From JBQDBK01 sp052090825 (GTDB lineage: Bacteria; Bacillota; Clostridia; Tissierellales; Peptoniphilaceae): a stretch of DNA of 64,000 bases. The notes beneath the pieces were generated by a model, which worked only from the letters and a program-made list of their open reading frames with translations, ran no database searches and was not told the DNA's origin. Position 1 is the first letter of the stretch; each line of letters begins with the position of its first letter. The stretch lies in assembly GCA_052090825.1 (NCBI GenBank), contig JBQDBK010000005.1:1-64000 (forward strand). The letters are read 5' to 3'. Shown here one piece after another: positions 43,445 through 51,532 of this stretch. Made by a program: the position numbers and the translations under genes.

Positions 43445-44473
43445 ATGAATACTATATTATACGCTTTTTTATTGGCTTTATTAATTGTTTTAATGTTAAC
43501 ACCTATTGTAATGAAGCTAGCTAAAAAATATGGATTTATGGATATACCTAAAGATAATAGGCGTGTTCATAAAAAACCTATACCTCTTGCTGGAGGACTT
43601 GCTATGTACATATCAAGTATTGTAGCCATAGTTGTTTTTATAGGAATAAGTAAGGAAATAATAGGTTTAATAATAGGATCTACTATAATTGTAATATCTG
43701 GATTAATAGATGATAAAAAAGGATTAAGCCCTAAAAAGAAAATTCTTTTTCAATTATTAGCTTCTTTCTGTCTTATTTTAGGTGGAGTGAAAATTGAATT
43801 TTTTACAAATCCTTTTAGTATAGGAGAGGGGGTAATATTTTTAAAATTTTTAGTTATACCTATAACAGTATTTTGGATAGTTGGAGTTACTAATATAATA
43901 AACTTAATAGATGGTTTAGATGGATTAGCAGCAGGAGTATCCTTAATATGTGCTTTATCTTTGATGATAATAGCTTATAATTTTGGCTATAATCAAATAG
44001 CTATTATGGCGGCCATAATTGCTGGATCTTGTTTAGGATTTTTACCCTATAATTTCAATCCGGCAAAAATATTTATGGGGGATACAGGAGCTTTGTTTTT
44101 AGGATTCATGTTATCCTATATATCAGTAGAGGGTATAATGAAGTCAGCCGCAGCTCTTACTATAATTGTACCGGTTTTAATTTTAGGAGTACCAGTTTTT
44201 GATACCACTTTTGCTATGATAAGGAGAAAATTAAGTGGAAGGAGCATAGTATCTGCTGATAAAGGACATTTACATCATAGACTGTTAGATATAGGTTTAA
44301 GTCAGAGACAAACAGTTTTAGTTTTATATGGTATCTCCTTAATATTTGGAATTCTTGCAAATATTGTGGCTAATTTTAAAGCTAGAATAGGACTTTTAAT
44401 ATTTTTGATAATAGTTATAGCTGTTATTATGATAGCCCACTTTACTGGAATGTTTAAGCTTAAGGAGGAGTAG
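43445..44473 (+). CDS. tagO: Undecaprenyl-phosphate N-acetylglucosaminyl 1-phosphate transferase (TagO/WecA family)
   Basis: TagO/WecA-type enzymes start the synthesis of teichoic acids or other surface glycans by attaching GlcNAc-1-phosphate to undecaprenyl phosphate. The 342-residue protein has about ten membrane helices and the conserved sequences RRVHKKPIPLAGGLAMY, LIDGLDGLAAGVS and GDTGALFLGF, with KGHLHHRLLDIGLSQ on the cytoplasmic side. The epimerase gene mnaA follows 2 bases after its stop, which supports a wall-polymer role. The exact sugar is inferred. Confidence 0.92.
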   Translation: MNTILYAFLLALLIVLMLTPIVMKLAKKYGFMDIPKDNRRVHKKPIPLAGGLAMYISSIVAIVVFIGISKEIIGLIIGSTIIVISGLIDDKKGLSPKKKILFQLLASFCLILGGVKIEFFTNPFSIGEGVIFLKFLVIPITVFWIVGVTNIINLIDGLDGLAAGVSLICALSLMIIAYNFGYNQIAIMAAIIAGSCLGFLPYNFNPAKIFMGDTGALFLGFMLSYISVEGIMKSAAALTIIVPVLILGVPVFDTTFAMIRRKLSGRSIVSADKGHLHHRLLDIGLSQRQTVLVLYGISLIFGILANIVANFKARIGLLIFLIIVIAVIMIAHFTGMFKLKEE

Positions 44474-44475
44474 GA

Positions 44476-45591
44476 TTGAAAGTAATTTGTGTTTTTGGAA
44501 CTAGACCAGAGGCAATTAAAATGGCTCCAATTGTTAAAGAGCTAGAAAAGAGAAAGAATATTGAATTAGTTGTTGCAGTAACAGGACAACATAGGGAAAT
44601 GTTAGATCAAGTTCTTAAAATTTTTGATATAGAACCTGATTATGATATGAATATATTTAAACAAGGTCAGACTTTAACAGATATTACAGTTAATTCAATG
44701 TTAGGACTTGAAAAAATTTTAGAAAAAGAAAAACCAGATGTTTTATTAGTCCAAGGAGATACAAGTACTGTATTTGCATCAGCTGTAGCCGCTTTTTATA
44801 AAAAAATAAAGATAGGACATGTAGAAGCTGGACTTAGGTCTAAAAATTTATATTCACCGTATCCAGAAGAAGCAAATAGAAGATTAACAGGAGTTATTAG
44901 TAATTATCATTTTGCTCCTACTCAGGCTAATAAAGATAATCTTTTAAGAGAAGGATACCCTGAGGAAAACATCTATGTGACAGGGAATACAGTTATAGAT
45001 GCTTTAAAGTATGCGATTGATGATGATTTTAAATTTGATGATAACTTATTAAATAAATTAGATTATAGAAATAAGAGATTTATTTTATTGACTTCCCATA
45101 GAAGAGAAAACATAGGAAAACCTATGGAGAATATATTTAATGCAGTCAAAGATGTAGTTGATTCATATGAGGATGTTGAAGTGATTTTTCCTGTACATTT
45201 AAATCCCAAAGTTAGAGAAATAGCTAACAAGGTCTTTAAAGAGAATAAAAAAATTCATTTAATAGAGCCTCTAGATTACTTACCATTTTCTAATCTAATG
45301 AATAAGGTTAATATAATTGTTACCGATTCTGGGGGAATACAAGAAGAAGCGCCTGCACTTGGAAAGCCAGTCATAGTTGTTAGAGAAGAAACAGAAAGGA
45401 TGGAAGGAGTATTAGCAAATACATCTTCTTTAGTCGGATCTGATTACAATAGGATTTTTAATGAACTTAAAGAATTACTAGATGATAAAGAAAAGTACGA
45501 TAGTATGGCTCATGCAATAAATCCTTATGGAGATGGAAATGCAGCTAAGCAAATAATAGATATATTAGAAAAAAATTTAATAGTTAAATAA
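44476..45591 (+). CDS. wecB: UDP-N-acetylglucosamine 2-epimerase (non-hydrolysing)
   Basis: WecB/MnaA interconverts UDP-GlcNAc and UDP-ManNAc for surface polymer synthesis. The 371-residue protein has two Rossmann domains of the GT-B fold, with FGTRPEAIKMAPIV at the start, VQGDTSTVFASAVAA, HVEAGLRS, PEEANRRLTG and TDSGGIQEEAPALGKPV. The start is TTG 44476 after AAGGAGGAG. It ends the tsaC-upp-tagO-wecB operon, and its stop lies inside a terminator stem. Confidence 0.95.
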   Translation: MKVICVFGTRPEAIKMAPIVKELEKRKNIELVVAVTGQHREMLDQVLKIFDIEPDYDMNIFKQGQTLTDITVNSMLGLEKILEKEKPDVLLVQGDTSTVFASAVAAFYKKIKIGHVEAGLRSKNLYSPYPEEANRRLTGVISNYHFAPTQANKDNLLREGYPEENIYVTGNTVIDALKYAIDDDFKFDDNLLNKLDYRNKRFILLTSHRRENIGKPMENIFNAVKDVVDSYEDVEVIFPVHLNPKVREIANKVFKENKKIHLIEPLDYLPFSNLMNKVNIIVTDSGGIQEEAPALGKPVIVVREETERMEGVLANTSSLVGSDYNRIFNELKELLDDKEKYDSMAHAINPYGDGNAAKQIIDILEKNLIVK

Positions 45592-45637
45592 GATAAATAC
45601 TTGTAATTATCATAAGGTAGTTACAAGTATTTATCTT
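45590..45637 (+). terminator. Terminator after wecB
   Basis: A 17-bp perfect stem (45590-45606 with 45621-45637) overlaps the wecB stop codon. The T tract is short. Confidence 0.75.
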
Positions 45638-45653
45638 AATAATAGATTAAATA

Positions 45654-45682
45654 TTGATTATATTTAAATATCTTTGTATAAT
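45654..45682 (+). promoter_or_regulatory. Probable promoter of thlA-crt-hbd
   Basis: TTGATT (45654-45659) and TATAAT (45677-45682) are spaced by 17 bases. This leaves a leader of about 185 bases before thlA. A second TATAAT at 45779-45784 has a poor -35. The leader contains a near-palindrome with CAAATTTTATT at about 45797, of unknown meaning. Confidence 0.6.
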
Positions 45683-45875
45683 AAGAAATATAAACGGAAT
45701 GCATTTCACTATATAGAATTATTACTAATTTTTTAAAATATAATAAGTACTTATTATTTTTTAATTTAAATAAAGTGATATAATATTTATATATCAAATT
45801 TTATTAGAATAAAAATTTGGGTATGTATTTAATTAGAGTAGTGATGAACTTTATTAAGATAATTTAGGAGGAAAT

Positions 45876-47057
45876 ATGGAAAAGATTGTAATAGCAAGCG
45901 CAGCAAGAACTCCAGTTGGATCATTTGGTGGAGCTTTTAAAAATGTAAGTGCTGTTGAACTTGGAGTAGTGGCAGCAAAAGAAGCCTTAAAAAGAGCTAA
46001 GGTTGGTTCAGATATGGTTGATGAAGTTCTTATAGGGAATGTTCTACAAGCAGGACTTGGACAAAATGTTGCAAGACAAATTACTATAAAAGCAGGCTTA
46101 TCTCAAGAAACACCAGCAATGACTATTAACAAGGTTTGTGGTTCTGGGTTAAGAGTTGTTTCTTTAGCAGCACAAATTATAAAAGCAGGGGATGCTGAGG
46201 TAATTTTATGTGGTGGAGCTGAATCAATGTCCCAAGCACCATTTGTTTTGGACAAAGCTAGATGGGGCTATAGAATGGGCGATGGTAAATTAGTTGATAC
46301 AATGATAAAAGATGGACTATGGGATGCCTTCAATGACTATCATATGGGAATTACAGCTGAAAATGTTTCTGAAAAATATGGAATAACTAGAGAAATGCAA
46401 GATAGTTTAGCAAAAGTGTCTCAAAATAGAGCATCTAAAGCTAGAGCTGAAGGTGTTTTTAAAGATGAAATTGTTCCTGTAGAGGTTAAAGATAGAAAAG
46501 GTAATGTAACAGTTGTTGATAAAGATGAGCATATTAAAGATGGTGTAACAGAAGAAAAATTAGCTAAATTAAGATCTGCCTTTAAAAAAGATGGTACAGT
46601 TACAGCAGGTAATGCGTCAGGAATTAATGATGGAGCTGCTATGTTAGTTGTAATGACTGAATCAAAGGCAAAAGAACTAGGTGTAGAACCTTTAGCTACA
46701 ATAGTATCTTATGCATCAGCAGGAGTAGACCCAGCTATAATGGGTACAGGACCTATTCCTTCTTCAAGAAAAGCAGCTAAAAAAGCCAATATTGAAATTA
46801 AAGATATTGATTTAATTGAAGCTAATGAAGCATTTGCAGCTCAAGCAGCAGCTGTAGCTAAAGAGCTTGAACTTGACATGGATAAGGTAAATGTAAATGG
46901 AGGAGCCATAGCTATAGGTCATCCAATTGGAGCTAGTGGAGCTAGAATTTTAATAACTTTATTATATGAAATGAAAAAAAGAGATTCTAAAACAGGGCTT
47001 GCAACTCTATGTATAGGTGGAGGCCAAGGAACTGCTTTAATTGTTGAAAGGAACTAA
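45876..47057 (+). CDS. thlA: Acetyl-CoA acetyltransferase (thiolase)
   Basis: Thiolase condenses or cleaves two acetyl-CoA and acetoacetyl-CoA. The 393-residue length is typical. All catalytic residues are visible: Cys88 in NKVCGSG, His349 in GHPIGASGARI and Cys379 in CIGGGQG. It heads thlA-crt-hbd, the set that links acetyl-CoA, acetoacetyl-CoA, 3-hydroxybutyryl-CoA and crotonyl-CoA. In this organism crotonyl-CoA also comes from glutaconyl-CoA, so the operon may run toward acetate or butyrate. Confidence 0.97.
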   Translation: MEKIVIASAARTPVGSFGGAFKNVSAVELGVVAAKEALKRAKVGSDMVDEVLIGNVLQAGLGQNVARQITIKAGLSQETPAMTINKVCGSGLRVVSLAAQIIKAGDAEVILCGGAESMSQAPFVLDKARWGYRMGDGKLVDTMIKDGLWDAFNDYHMGITAENVSEKYGITREMQDSLAKVSQNRASKARAEGVFKDEIVPVEVKDRKGNVTVVDKDEHIKDGVTEEKLAKLRSAFKKDGTVTAGNASGINDGAAMLVVMTESKAKELGVEPLATIVSYASAGVDPAIMGTGPIPSSRKAAKKANIEIKDIDLIEANEAFAAQAAAVAKELELDMDKVNVNGGAIAIGHPIGASGARILITLLYEMKKRDSKTGLATLCIGGGQGTALIVERN

Positions 47058-47070
47058 AATAGGTATTATT

Positions 47071-47850
47071 ATGAGCTATAAATTTTTGAAACTTAAATTT
47101 GAGGAAGAAGTTTGTACAGTAACTATAGACAAGGCAAAAAGTTTAAATGCTCTTAACTCAGATTTGCTTGAAGAATTAGATGACTGCTTTACAGAATTAG
47201 AAAATAATGATGATTTAAAAGTTGTAATAATAACAGGCGTTGGTAAATCTTTCATAGCAGGTGGAGATATATCTGAAATGTCTAATTTGAATTCAGAACA
47301 ATCAGGACACTTTGCAAAAAGAGGTATGGATGTTTGCATGAAAATCGAAAGATTAAATAAACCAGTCATAGCTGCTATAAATGGATATGCTTTAGGAGGA
47401 GGATGTGAGTTATCTTTATCTTGCGATATAAGAATAGCATCTAATAAAGCTAAGTTTGGACAGCCGGAAGTAAGTTTAGGGATTACACCAGGCTTTGGAG
47501 GATCTCAAAGACTTCCCCGTGCTATAGGAGTTTCAAAGGCAAAAGAGTTAATTTATACAGGAGATATAATAGATGCAGAGGAAGCTCTTAGAGTGGGAAT
47601 TGTTTCTTATGTTGTAGAGCCAGAAAAATTAATGGAAAAAGCTATGGAAATAGCTAGTAAAATTAGTAAAAATTCTAAGTTGGCAGTTAGATATGCTAAA
47701 GACGCTATTAACAATGGTTTACAAACTGACATAGAAACTGCAATGAACATAGAAAAGTCAAACTTTGCTCTTTGTTTTTCTACAGAGGATCAAAAAGAAG
47801 GAATGACTGCATTTCTAGAAAAAAGATCTCCGGATTTCAAGGGTAATTAA
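47071..47850 (+). CDS. crt: 3-hydroxybutyryl-CoA dehydratase (crotonase)
   Basis: Crt interconverts 3-hydroxybutyryl-CoA and crotonyl-CoA. From ATG 47071 the protein has 259 residues, the usual length. It has the crotonase oxyanion stretch AGGDISEM and both catalytic glutamates, in GGGCELSLSCD and in FGQPEVSLGITPGFGG. A frame reaching back to TTG 47041 would overlap thlA and is unlikely. The ribosome binding site (TAGGT) is weak, so translation may depend on coupling to thlA. Confidence 0.95.
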   Translation: MSYKFLKLKFEEEVCTVTIDKAKSLNALNSDLLEELDDCFTELENNDDLKVVIITGVGKSFIAGGDISEMSNLNSEQSGHFAKRGMDVCMKIERLNKPVIAAINGYALGGGCELSLSCDIRIASNKAKFGQPEVSLGITPGFGGSQRLPRAIGVSKAKELIYTGDIIDAEEALRVGIVSYVVEPEKLMEKAMEIASKISKNSKLAVRYAKDAINNGLQTDIETAMNIEKSNFALCFSTEDQKEGMTAFLEKRSPDFKGN

Positions 47851-47864
47851 ATAGGAGGAGAATT

Positions 47865-48707
47865 ATGAAAATTGCTGTAATTGGATCAGGCACTATGGGA
47901 GCTGGAATTGCACAAGTTCTAGCTGCAAAGCATAAAGTAATTATAAGGGATATTTCTACAGAAGCACTTGAAGCTGCAAAAGTTAAAATAAGAAAAGGTT
48001 ATGAAAAAAATGTTGCTAAAAGCAGAATGACTAAAGAGGAAATGGACCTAGCTATTTCTAATATAAGTACATCTTCAAATATTGAAGATATTAAGGATGT
48101 AGATCTTGTAATAGAGGCTGCAACAGAAAATCCCAAAGTAAAAAAAGCAATATTTAAAGAATTAGATGAAGTATGTAAAGAATCTACAATTTTAGCTTCA
48201 AATACTTCATCACTATCTATAACAGATATAGGAGCTGCAACTTCTAGACCAGATAAGGTGGTAGGAATGCACTTTTTCAATCCAGTACCTGCTATGAAAT
48301 TGGTGGAAGTTATTACTGGATATATGACTAATGAAGAAGTAAAAAATACTATTATTAATCTTTCTGAAGAGATTGGAAAAAAACCTGTTGAAGTTGCTGA
48401 AGCACCAGGGTTTGTAGTTAATAGAATTTTAATACCTATGATTAATGAGGCTATTGCTATATATGCTGAAGGAGTAGCAAGTGCAGAAGATATTGATCAA
48501 GCAATGAAATTAGGAGCAAATCATCCGATGGGACCATTAGCTTTAGGGGATCTTATAGGACTTGATGTAGTGCTTGCTATAATGGATGTACTTTATGAAG
48601 AGTTTAAAGATCCAAAATATAGGGCTCATACTTTACTAAGAAAAATGGTAAGAGCTGGACAATTAGGAATAAAAACTAAAATAGGATTTTTTGACTATTC
48701 TAAATAA
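47865..48707 (+). CDS. hbd: 3-hydroxybutyryl-CoA dehydrogenase
   Basis: Hbd reduces acetoacetyl-CoA or oxidises 3-hydroxybutyryl-CoA with NAD(P). The 280-residue protein has an N-terminal Rossmann fold with GSGTMGAGIA (6-15) and a C-terminal dimerisation domain. The catalytic His (about residue 138) lies in MHFFNPVPAMKLVE, with the Glu of the dyad just after it. It ends the operon. No bcd or etfAB genes follow, so butyryl-CoA dehydrogenase must be encoded elsewhere. Confidence 0.97.
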   Translation: MKIAVIGSGTMGAGIAQVLAAKHKVIIRDISTEALEAAKVKIRKGYEKNVAKSRMTKEEMDLAISNISTSSNIEDIKDVDLVIEAATENPKVKKAIFKELDEVCKESTILASNTSSLSITDIGAATSRPDKVVGMHFFNPVPAMKLVEVITGYMTNEEVKNTIINLSEEIGKKPVEVAEAPGFVVNRILIPMINEAIAIYAEGVASAEDIDQAMKLGANHPMGPLALGDLIGLDVVLAIMDVLYEEFKDPKYRAHTLLRKMVRAGQLGIKTKIGFFDYSK

Positions 48708-48751
48708 TATTAAGATCTCTGCTTGAGGTTATCAAGCAGAGATCTTAATAT
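48707..48751 (+). terminator. Terminator after hbd
   Basis: A 19-bp perfect stem (48707-48725 with 48733-48751) encloses a 7-base loop and overlaps the last base of the stop codon. No long T-run follows, but the stem is very stable. Confidence 0.75.
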
Positions 48752-48782
48752 ATAAAAAATTTAAGTAAGTGGGGCTGAAAAA

Positions 48783-50003
48783 ATGAAAAAGAAAAGTTTT
48801 TTTAATTCATTAGTATTTAAATTACTAATGGGAATAATAATAGGTATAGGAATAGGTAGTATAGCTAACACCCCTATTATAGCTAACACCCCTATTATAG
48901 CTGTAATAGATTCTATAAAATTAATATTGGGAGATTTAATAGGATATATAGTACCATTAATAATATTGGGATTTATAACTCCTGCTATTGTTTCTTTAAA
49001 AGAAAGTGCAGGGAAAATTTTAACAGCAACTTTAAGTATATGTTACATATCTTCTGTTGGTGCAGCTATGTTTAGTTTGGTTGCAGGTAGATTAATAATC
49101 CCGCATTTAAATATTCAATCAAACACAGGAGCAAGTAAAGTTATACCTGAAAGCTTATTCAAACTATCTATTGATCCAATAATGCCAGTAATGACTGCTT
49201 TAGTAACATCTGTTTTGTTAGGGCTTGCAGTGCTTTGGACTAATTCAAATTCATGGAAAAATCTTTTATTAGAATTTAATAATATTGTTTTAGCTATTGT
49301 AGATAAAGTTGTAATAAATATATTACCAGTCTATATTGCAGCTACCTTTGCAGAGTTGGCTTATGAAGGAGCAATTATCCATGAATTACCTGTATTTTTA
49401 AAAATAATTTTAATTGTAATTATAGGACACTTTATTTGGTTAACTTTGTTATATAGTATAGGTGGTATAATTTCTAAAACAAACCCTAAAGAAGTTTTTA
49501 AATATTATCCACCAGCTTATTTAACAGCTTGTGGAACTATGTCTTCTGCAGCTACTCTATCTGTAGCGCTAAAATGTGCAAGAAAATCTAAAAGCTTAGA
49601 TCCTAAGATAAGGGATTTTGTAATACCAATTTGTGCTAATGTACATTTATGTGGGTCTGTCTTAACAGAAGTATTTTTCGTGATGACTGTATCCCAAATT
49701 GTTTATGGGAAGCTTCCAGAAGTGGGAACTATGATAGTTTTCATACTATTACTTGGAATATTTGCTATAGCTGCACCAGGTGTTCCTGGAGGAACCGTTG
49801 TAGCATCTTTAGGATTGATAACAGCCATACTTGGATTTAATGACACAGGAACTGCCTTAATGCTATCTATCTTTGCATTGCAAGATAGCTTTGGAACAGC
49901 TTGTAACGTTACTGGAGATGGTGCTATAGCTTTAATAGTTACTGGACTATTTAAAAAAGTACCGGGAAGAAATGGCAATCCTGAATACAAAGGGGTTGAA
50001 TAA
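48783..50003 (+). CDS. Dicarboxylate/amino acid:cation symporter (DAACS family)
   Basis: This 406-residue membrane protein of the GltP/SstT family takes up an amino acid or dicarboxylate with Na+ or H+. It shows the family's helical hairpins with serine-rich CGTMSSAATLSVAL (about 244-257) and a C-terminal GVPGGTVVASLG followed by DSFGTACNVTGDGAIAL. A direct repeat in the second helix region duplicates six residues (IANTPI twice). The gene stands alone between two terminators, next to a cysteine desulfidase gene; cysteine or serine is therefore a possible substrate, but this is a guess from position. Confidence 0.88.
   Translation: MKKKSFFNSLVFKLLMGIIIGIGIGSIANTPIIANTPIIAVIDSIKLILGDLIGYIVPLIILGFITPAIVSLKESAGKILTATLSICYISSVGAAMFSLVAGRLIIPHLNIQSNTGASKVIPESLFKLSIDPIMPVMTALVTSVLLGLAVLWTNSNSWKNLLLEFNNIVLAIVDKVVINILPVYIAATFAELAYEGAIIHELPVFLKIILIVIIGHFIWLTLLYSIGGIISKTNPKEVFKYYPPAYLTACGTMSSAATLSVALKCARKSKSLDPKIRDFVIPICANVHLCGSVLTEVFFVMTVSQIVYGKLPEVGTMIVFILLLGIFAIAAPGVPGGTVVASLGLITAILGFNDTGTALMLSIFALQDSFGTACNVTGDGAIALIVTGLFKKVPGRNGNPEYKGVE
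48861..48900 (+). repeat. 18-bp in-frame tandem duplication
   Basis: Two identical 18-base units (48861-48878 and 48879-48896, opening ATAGCTAACACC) are followed by the first bases of a third. They add six residues to the symporter without changing its frame. Confidence 0.9.
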
Positions 50004-50043
50004 ATAATAAGAGACTACCTATCTAGGTAGTCTCTTATTATTT
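50002..50043. terminator. Terminator after the symporter gene
   Basis: A stem of about 18-20 bp (50002-50021 with 50024-50043) with a very small loop contains AGAGACTACCTA. It is AT-rich at its base and followed by T-rich sequence. Confidence 0.85.
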
Positions 50044-50058
50044 ATTTTATTACTATTT

Positions 50059-50101
50059 ATGATAATAAAATTATTATATTTGCAAAAATGATAATAAAAT
50101 T
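50059..50101 (+). promoter_or_regulatory. Direct repeats upstream of the sigma-54 promoter
   Basis: ATGATAATAAAATT occurs at 50059-50072 and again at 50088-50101, 29 bases apart, about 45-75 bases before the -24 element. The first copy continues into an inverted repeat (ATAATA and TATTAT around AAAT). This is a good candidate for an enhancer-binding site. Confidence 0.5.
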
Positions 50102-50131
50102 TATAATTTCATCTAGTTTTATTAAATAAAG

Positions 50132-50149
50132 TTGGCATATAAATTGCAT
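50132..50149 (+). promoter_or_regulatory. Sigma-54 (RpoN) type promoter of the cysteine desulfidase gene
   Basis: TTGGCAT (-24) and TTGCAT (-12) are arranged with GG at 50134-50135 and GC at 50146-50147, exactly 10 bases apart as sigma-54 requires. Transcription would start near 50159. No good sigma-A promoter with 17-base spacing was seen here. Confidence 0.65.
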
Positions 50150-50189
50150 TATAAATAAGATAAGTAATATTATTATAAGGAGATTAATT

Positions 50190-51440
50190 ATGAATTATAT
50201 TGATTTTTTAAAAAGTGAATTAATACCAGCCTTTGGTTGTACTGAACCTATAGCTATAGCATACGCTTCTGCTAAGGCCAGAGAAGTTTTAGGAGAAATT
50301 CCAGATAAAATAATAGCTGATTTGTCTGGGAATATTATTAAAAATGCCAATTCAGTTAAAGTTCCAGGAACAGAGGGGAGAAAAGGGCTAAAAATATCAA
50401 TAGTAGCTGGAGCTATTTTAGGCAATCCAAAAAAAAATTTAGAAGTCTTGTCGGGTATAGATAAATCTAGACTAGTAGAATGTGATAGATTAATAGAAGA
50501 AGGAATTTGTAAGGTTAATTTAAAAAAAGGAATAGCTAATCTATACATAGAAATAAAAGCTATAAAGGGCGATTCTTATGCTAGAGTTATAATAGCTAAT
50601 AGCCATACAAATATAGTTTTAATTGAAAAAAATGGAGAAATTATTTTTGAAAAAGAAGAAAATACTTCAAAAGAAGAAGAAATTGAATTTACCTTTGATA
50701 AAATATATGATTTTTCAAAAGAAGTTGATTATTCAGAAATAAAAGATATTTTGGATAGGCAGATGGAATTTAATTATGAAATAGCAGAAGAAGGTTTAAA
50801 AAACGATTGGGGGTCAAATATAGGGACTTTAATTCTAGATAGAAGTTTCGAAAATTCTTATGAAAAATATGTAGCTTATGCAAGTGCTGGATCGGATGCA
50901 AGAATGAGTGGATGTGAAAAACCCGTAGTAATTAATTCGGGATCTGGAAATCAAGGAATAACTGTAGCAGTTCCTATAGTAACTTATGCAAAAGATAATA
51001 AGGTAGAAGAAGATGACTTGTATAGAGCTTTAATTTTCGCTAATTTAATAGGTTTATATATTAAACAAGGCATAGGAAAGTTATCTGCCTATTGTGGTGT
51101 TGTAAGTGCTGCTTCAGCTTCTGTGTGTGGGATAGCTATGTTAAAAAAAGTGAGTAGAGAAACTTTAAAAGAAACTCTTTCTAATTCGCTTGTAGTTAAT
51201 TCTGGGATAATTTGTGATGGAGCTAAACCATCTTGTGCTATGAAAATAGCTTCTAGTTTAAGAAATGCGTTTTTAGCTATGGAGCAAGCGAAAACTAAAA
51301 ACTCTTTTGAAATAGGAGATGGTATAGTTAAAGAAAGTTTAGATGAAACTATAGAAACTGTTGGAAGAATAGCAAGAATTGGTATGGAAAGCACAGATCA
51401 AGTTATTTTAAATGAAATGATAAGAAATAAAAAATATTAA
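50190..51440 (+). CDS. cyuA: L-cysteine desulfidase family protein (UPF0597, CyuA/CdsB type)
   Basis: The 416-residue protein belongs to the UPF0597/YhaM family of iron-sulfur enzymes related to L-serine dehydratase alpha subunits. Characterised members split L-cysteine into pyruvate, ammonia and sulfide. Conserved cysteines lie in FGCTEP (Cys17), MSGCEKP and CDGAKPSC and probably hold a [4Fe-4S] cluster; the glycine-rich NSGSGNQGITV is also typical. The ATG follows AAGGAG. The sigma-54-type promoter upstream points to an inducible gene, as reported for the cysteine desulfidase of Clostridioides difficile. Serine activity cannot be excluded. Confidence 0.88.
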   Translation: MNYIDFLKSELIPAFGCTEPIAIAYASAKAREVLGEIPDKIIADLSGNIIKNANSVKVPGTEGRKGLKISIVAGAILGNPKKNLEVLSGIDKSRLVECDRLIEEGICKVNLKKGIANLYIEIKAIKGDSYARVIIANSHTNIVLIEKNGEIIFEKEENTSKEEEIEFTFDKIYDFSKEVDYSEIKDILDRQMEFNYEIAEEGLKNDWGSNIGTLILDRSFENSYEKYVAYASAGSDARMSGCEKPVVINSGSGNQGITVAVPIVTYAKDNKVEEDDLYRALIFANLIGLYIKQGIGKLSAYCGVVSAASASVCGIAMLKKVSRETLKETLSNSLVVNSGIICDGAKPSCAMKIASSLRNAFLAMEQAKTKNSFEIGDGIVKESLDETIETVGRIARIGMESTDQVILNEMIRNKKY

Positions 51441-51532
51441 AATAAAAATTTTTTTACAATATTCACATTTTATATTTAAAATTTTTACAATATAAGTTAT
51501 GATTGTTATTGAAAAAGAACTGGGAGGATAAA

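Noticed and set aside
45790..45830. Near-palindrome before thlA as a Rex operator
   Set aside because: It does not match the Rex consensus (TTGTTAA and TTAACAA around four bases) and has a bulge.
48861..48900. CRISPR-like repeat
   Set aside because: Only two directly adjacent units without spacers, inside a coding sequence; a tandem duplication explains it.
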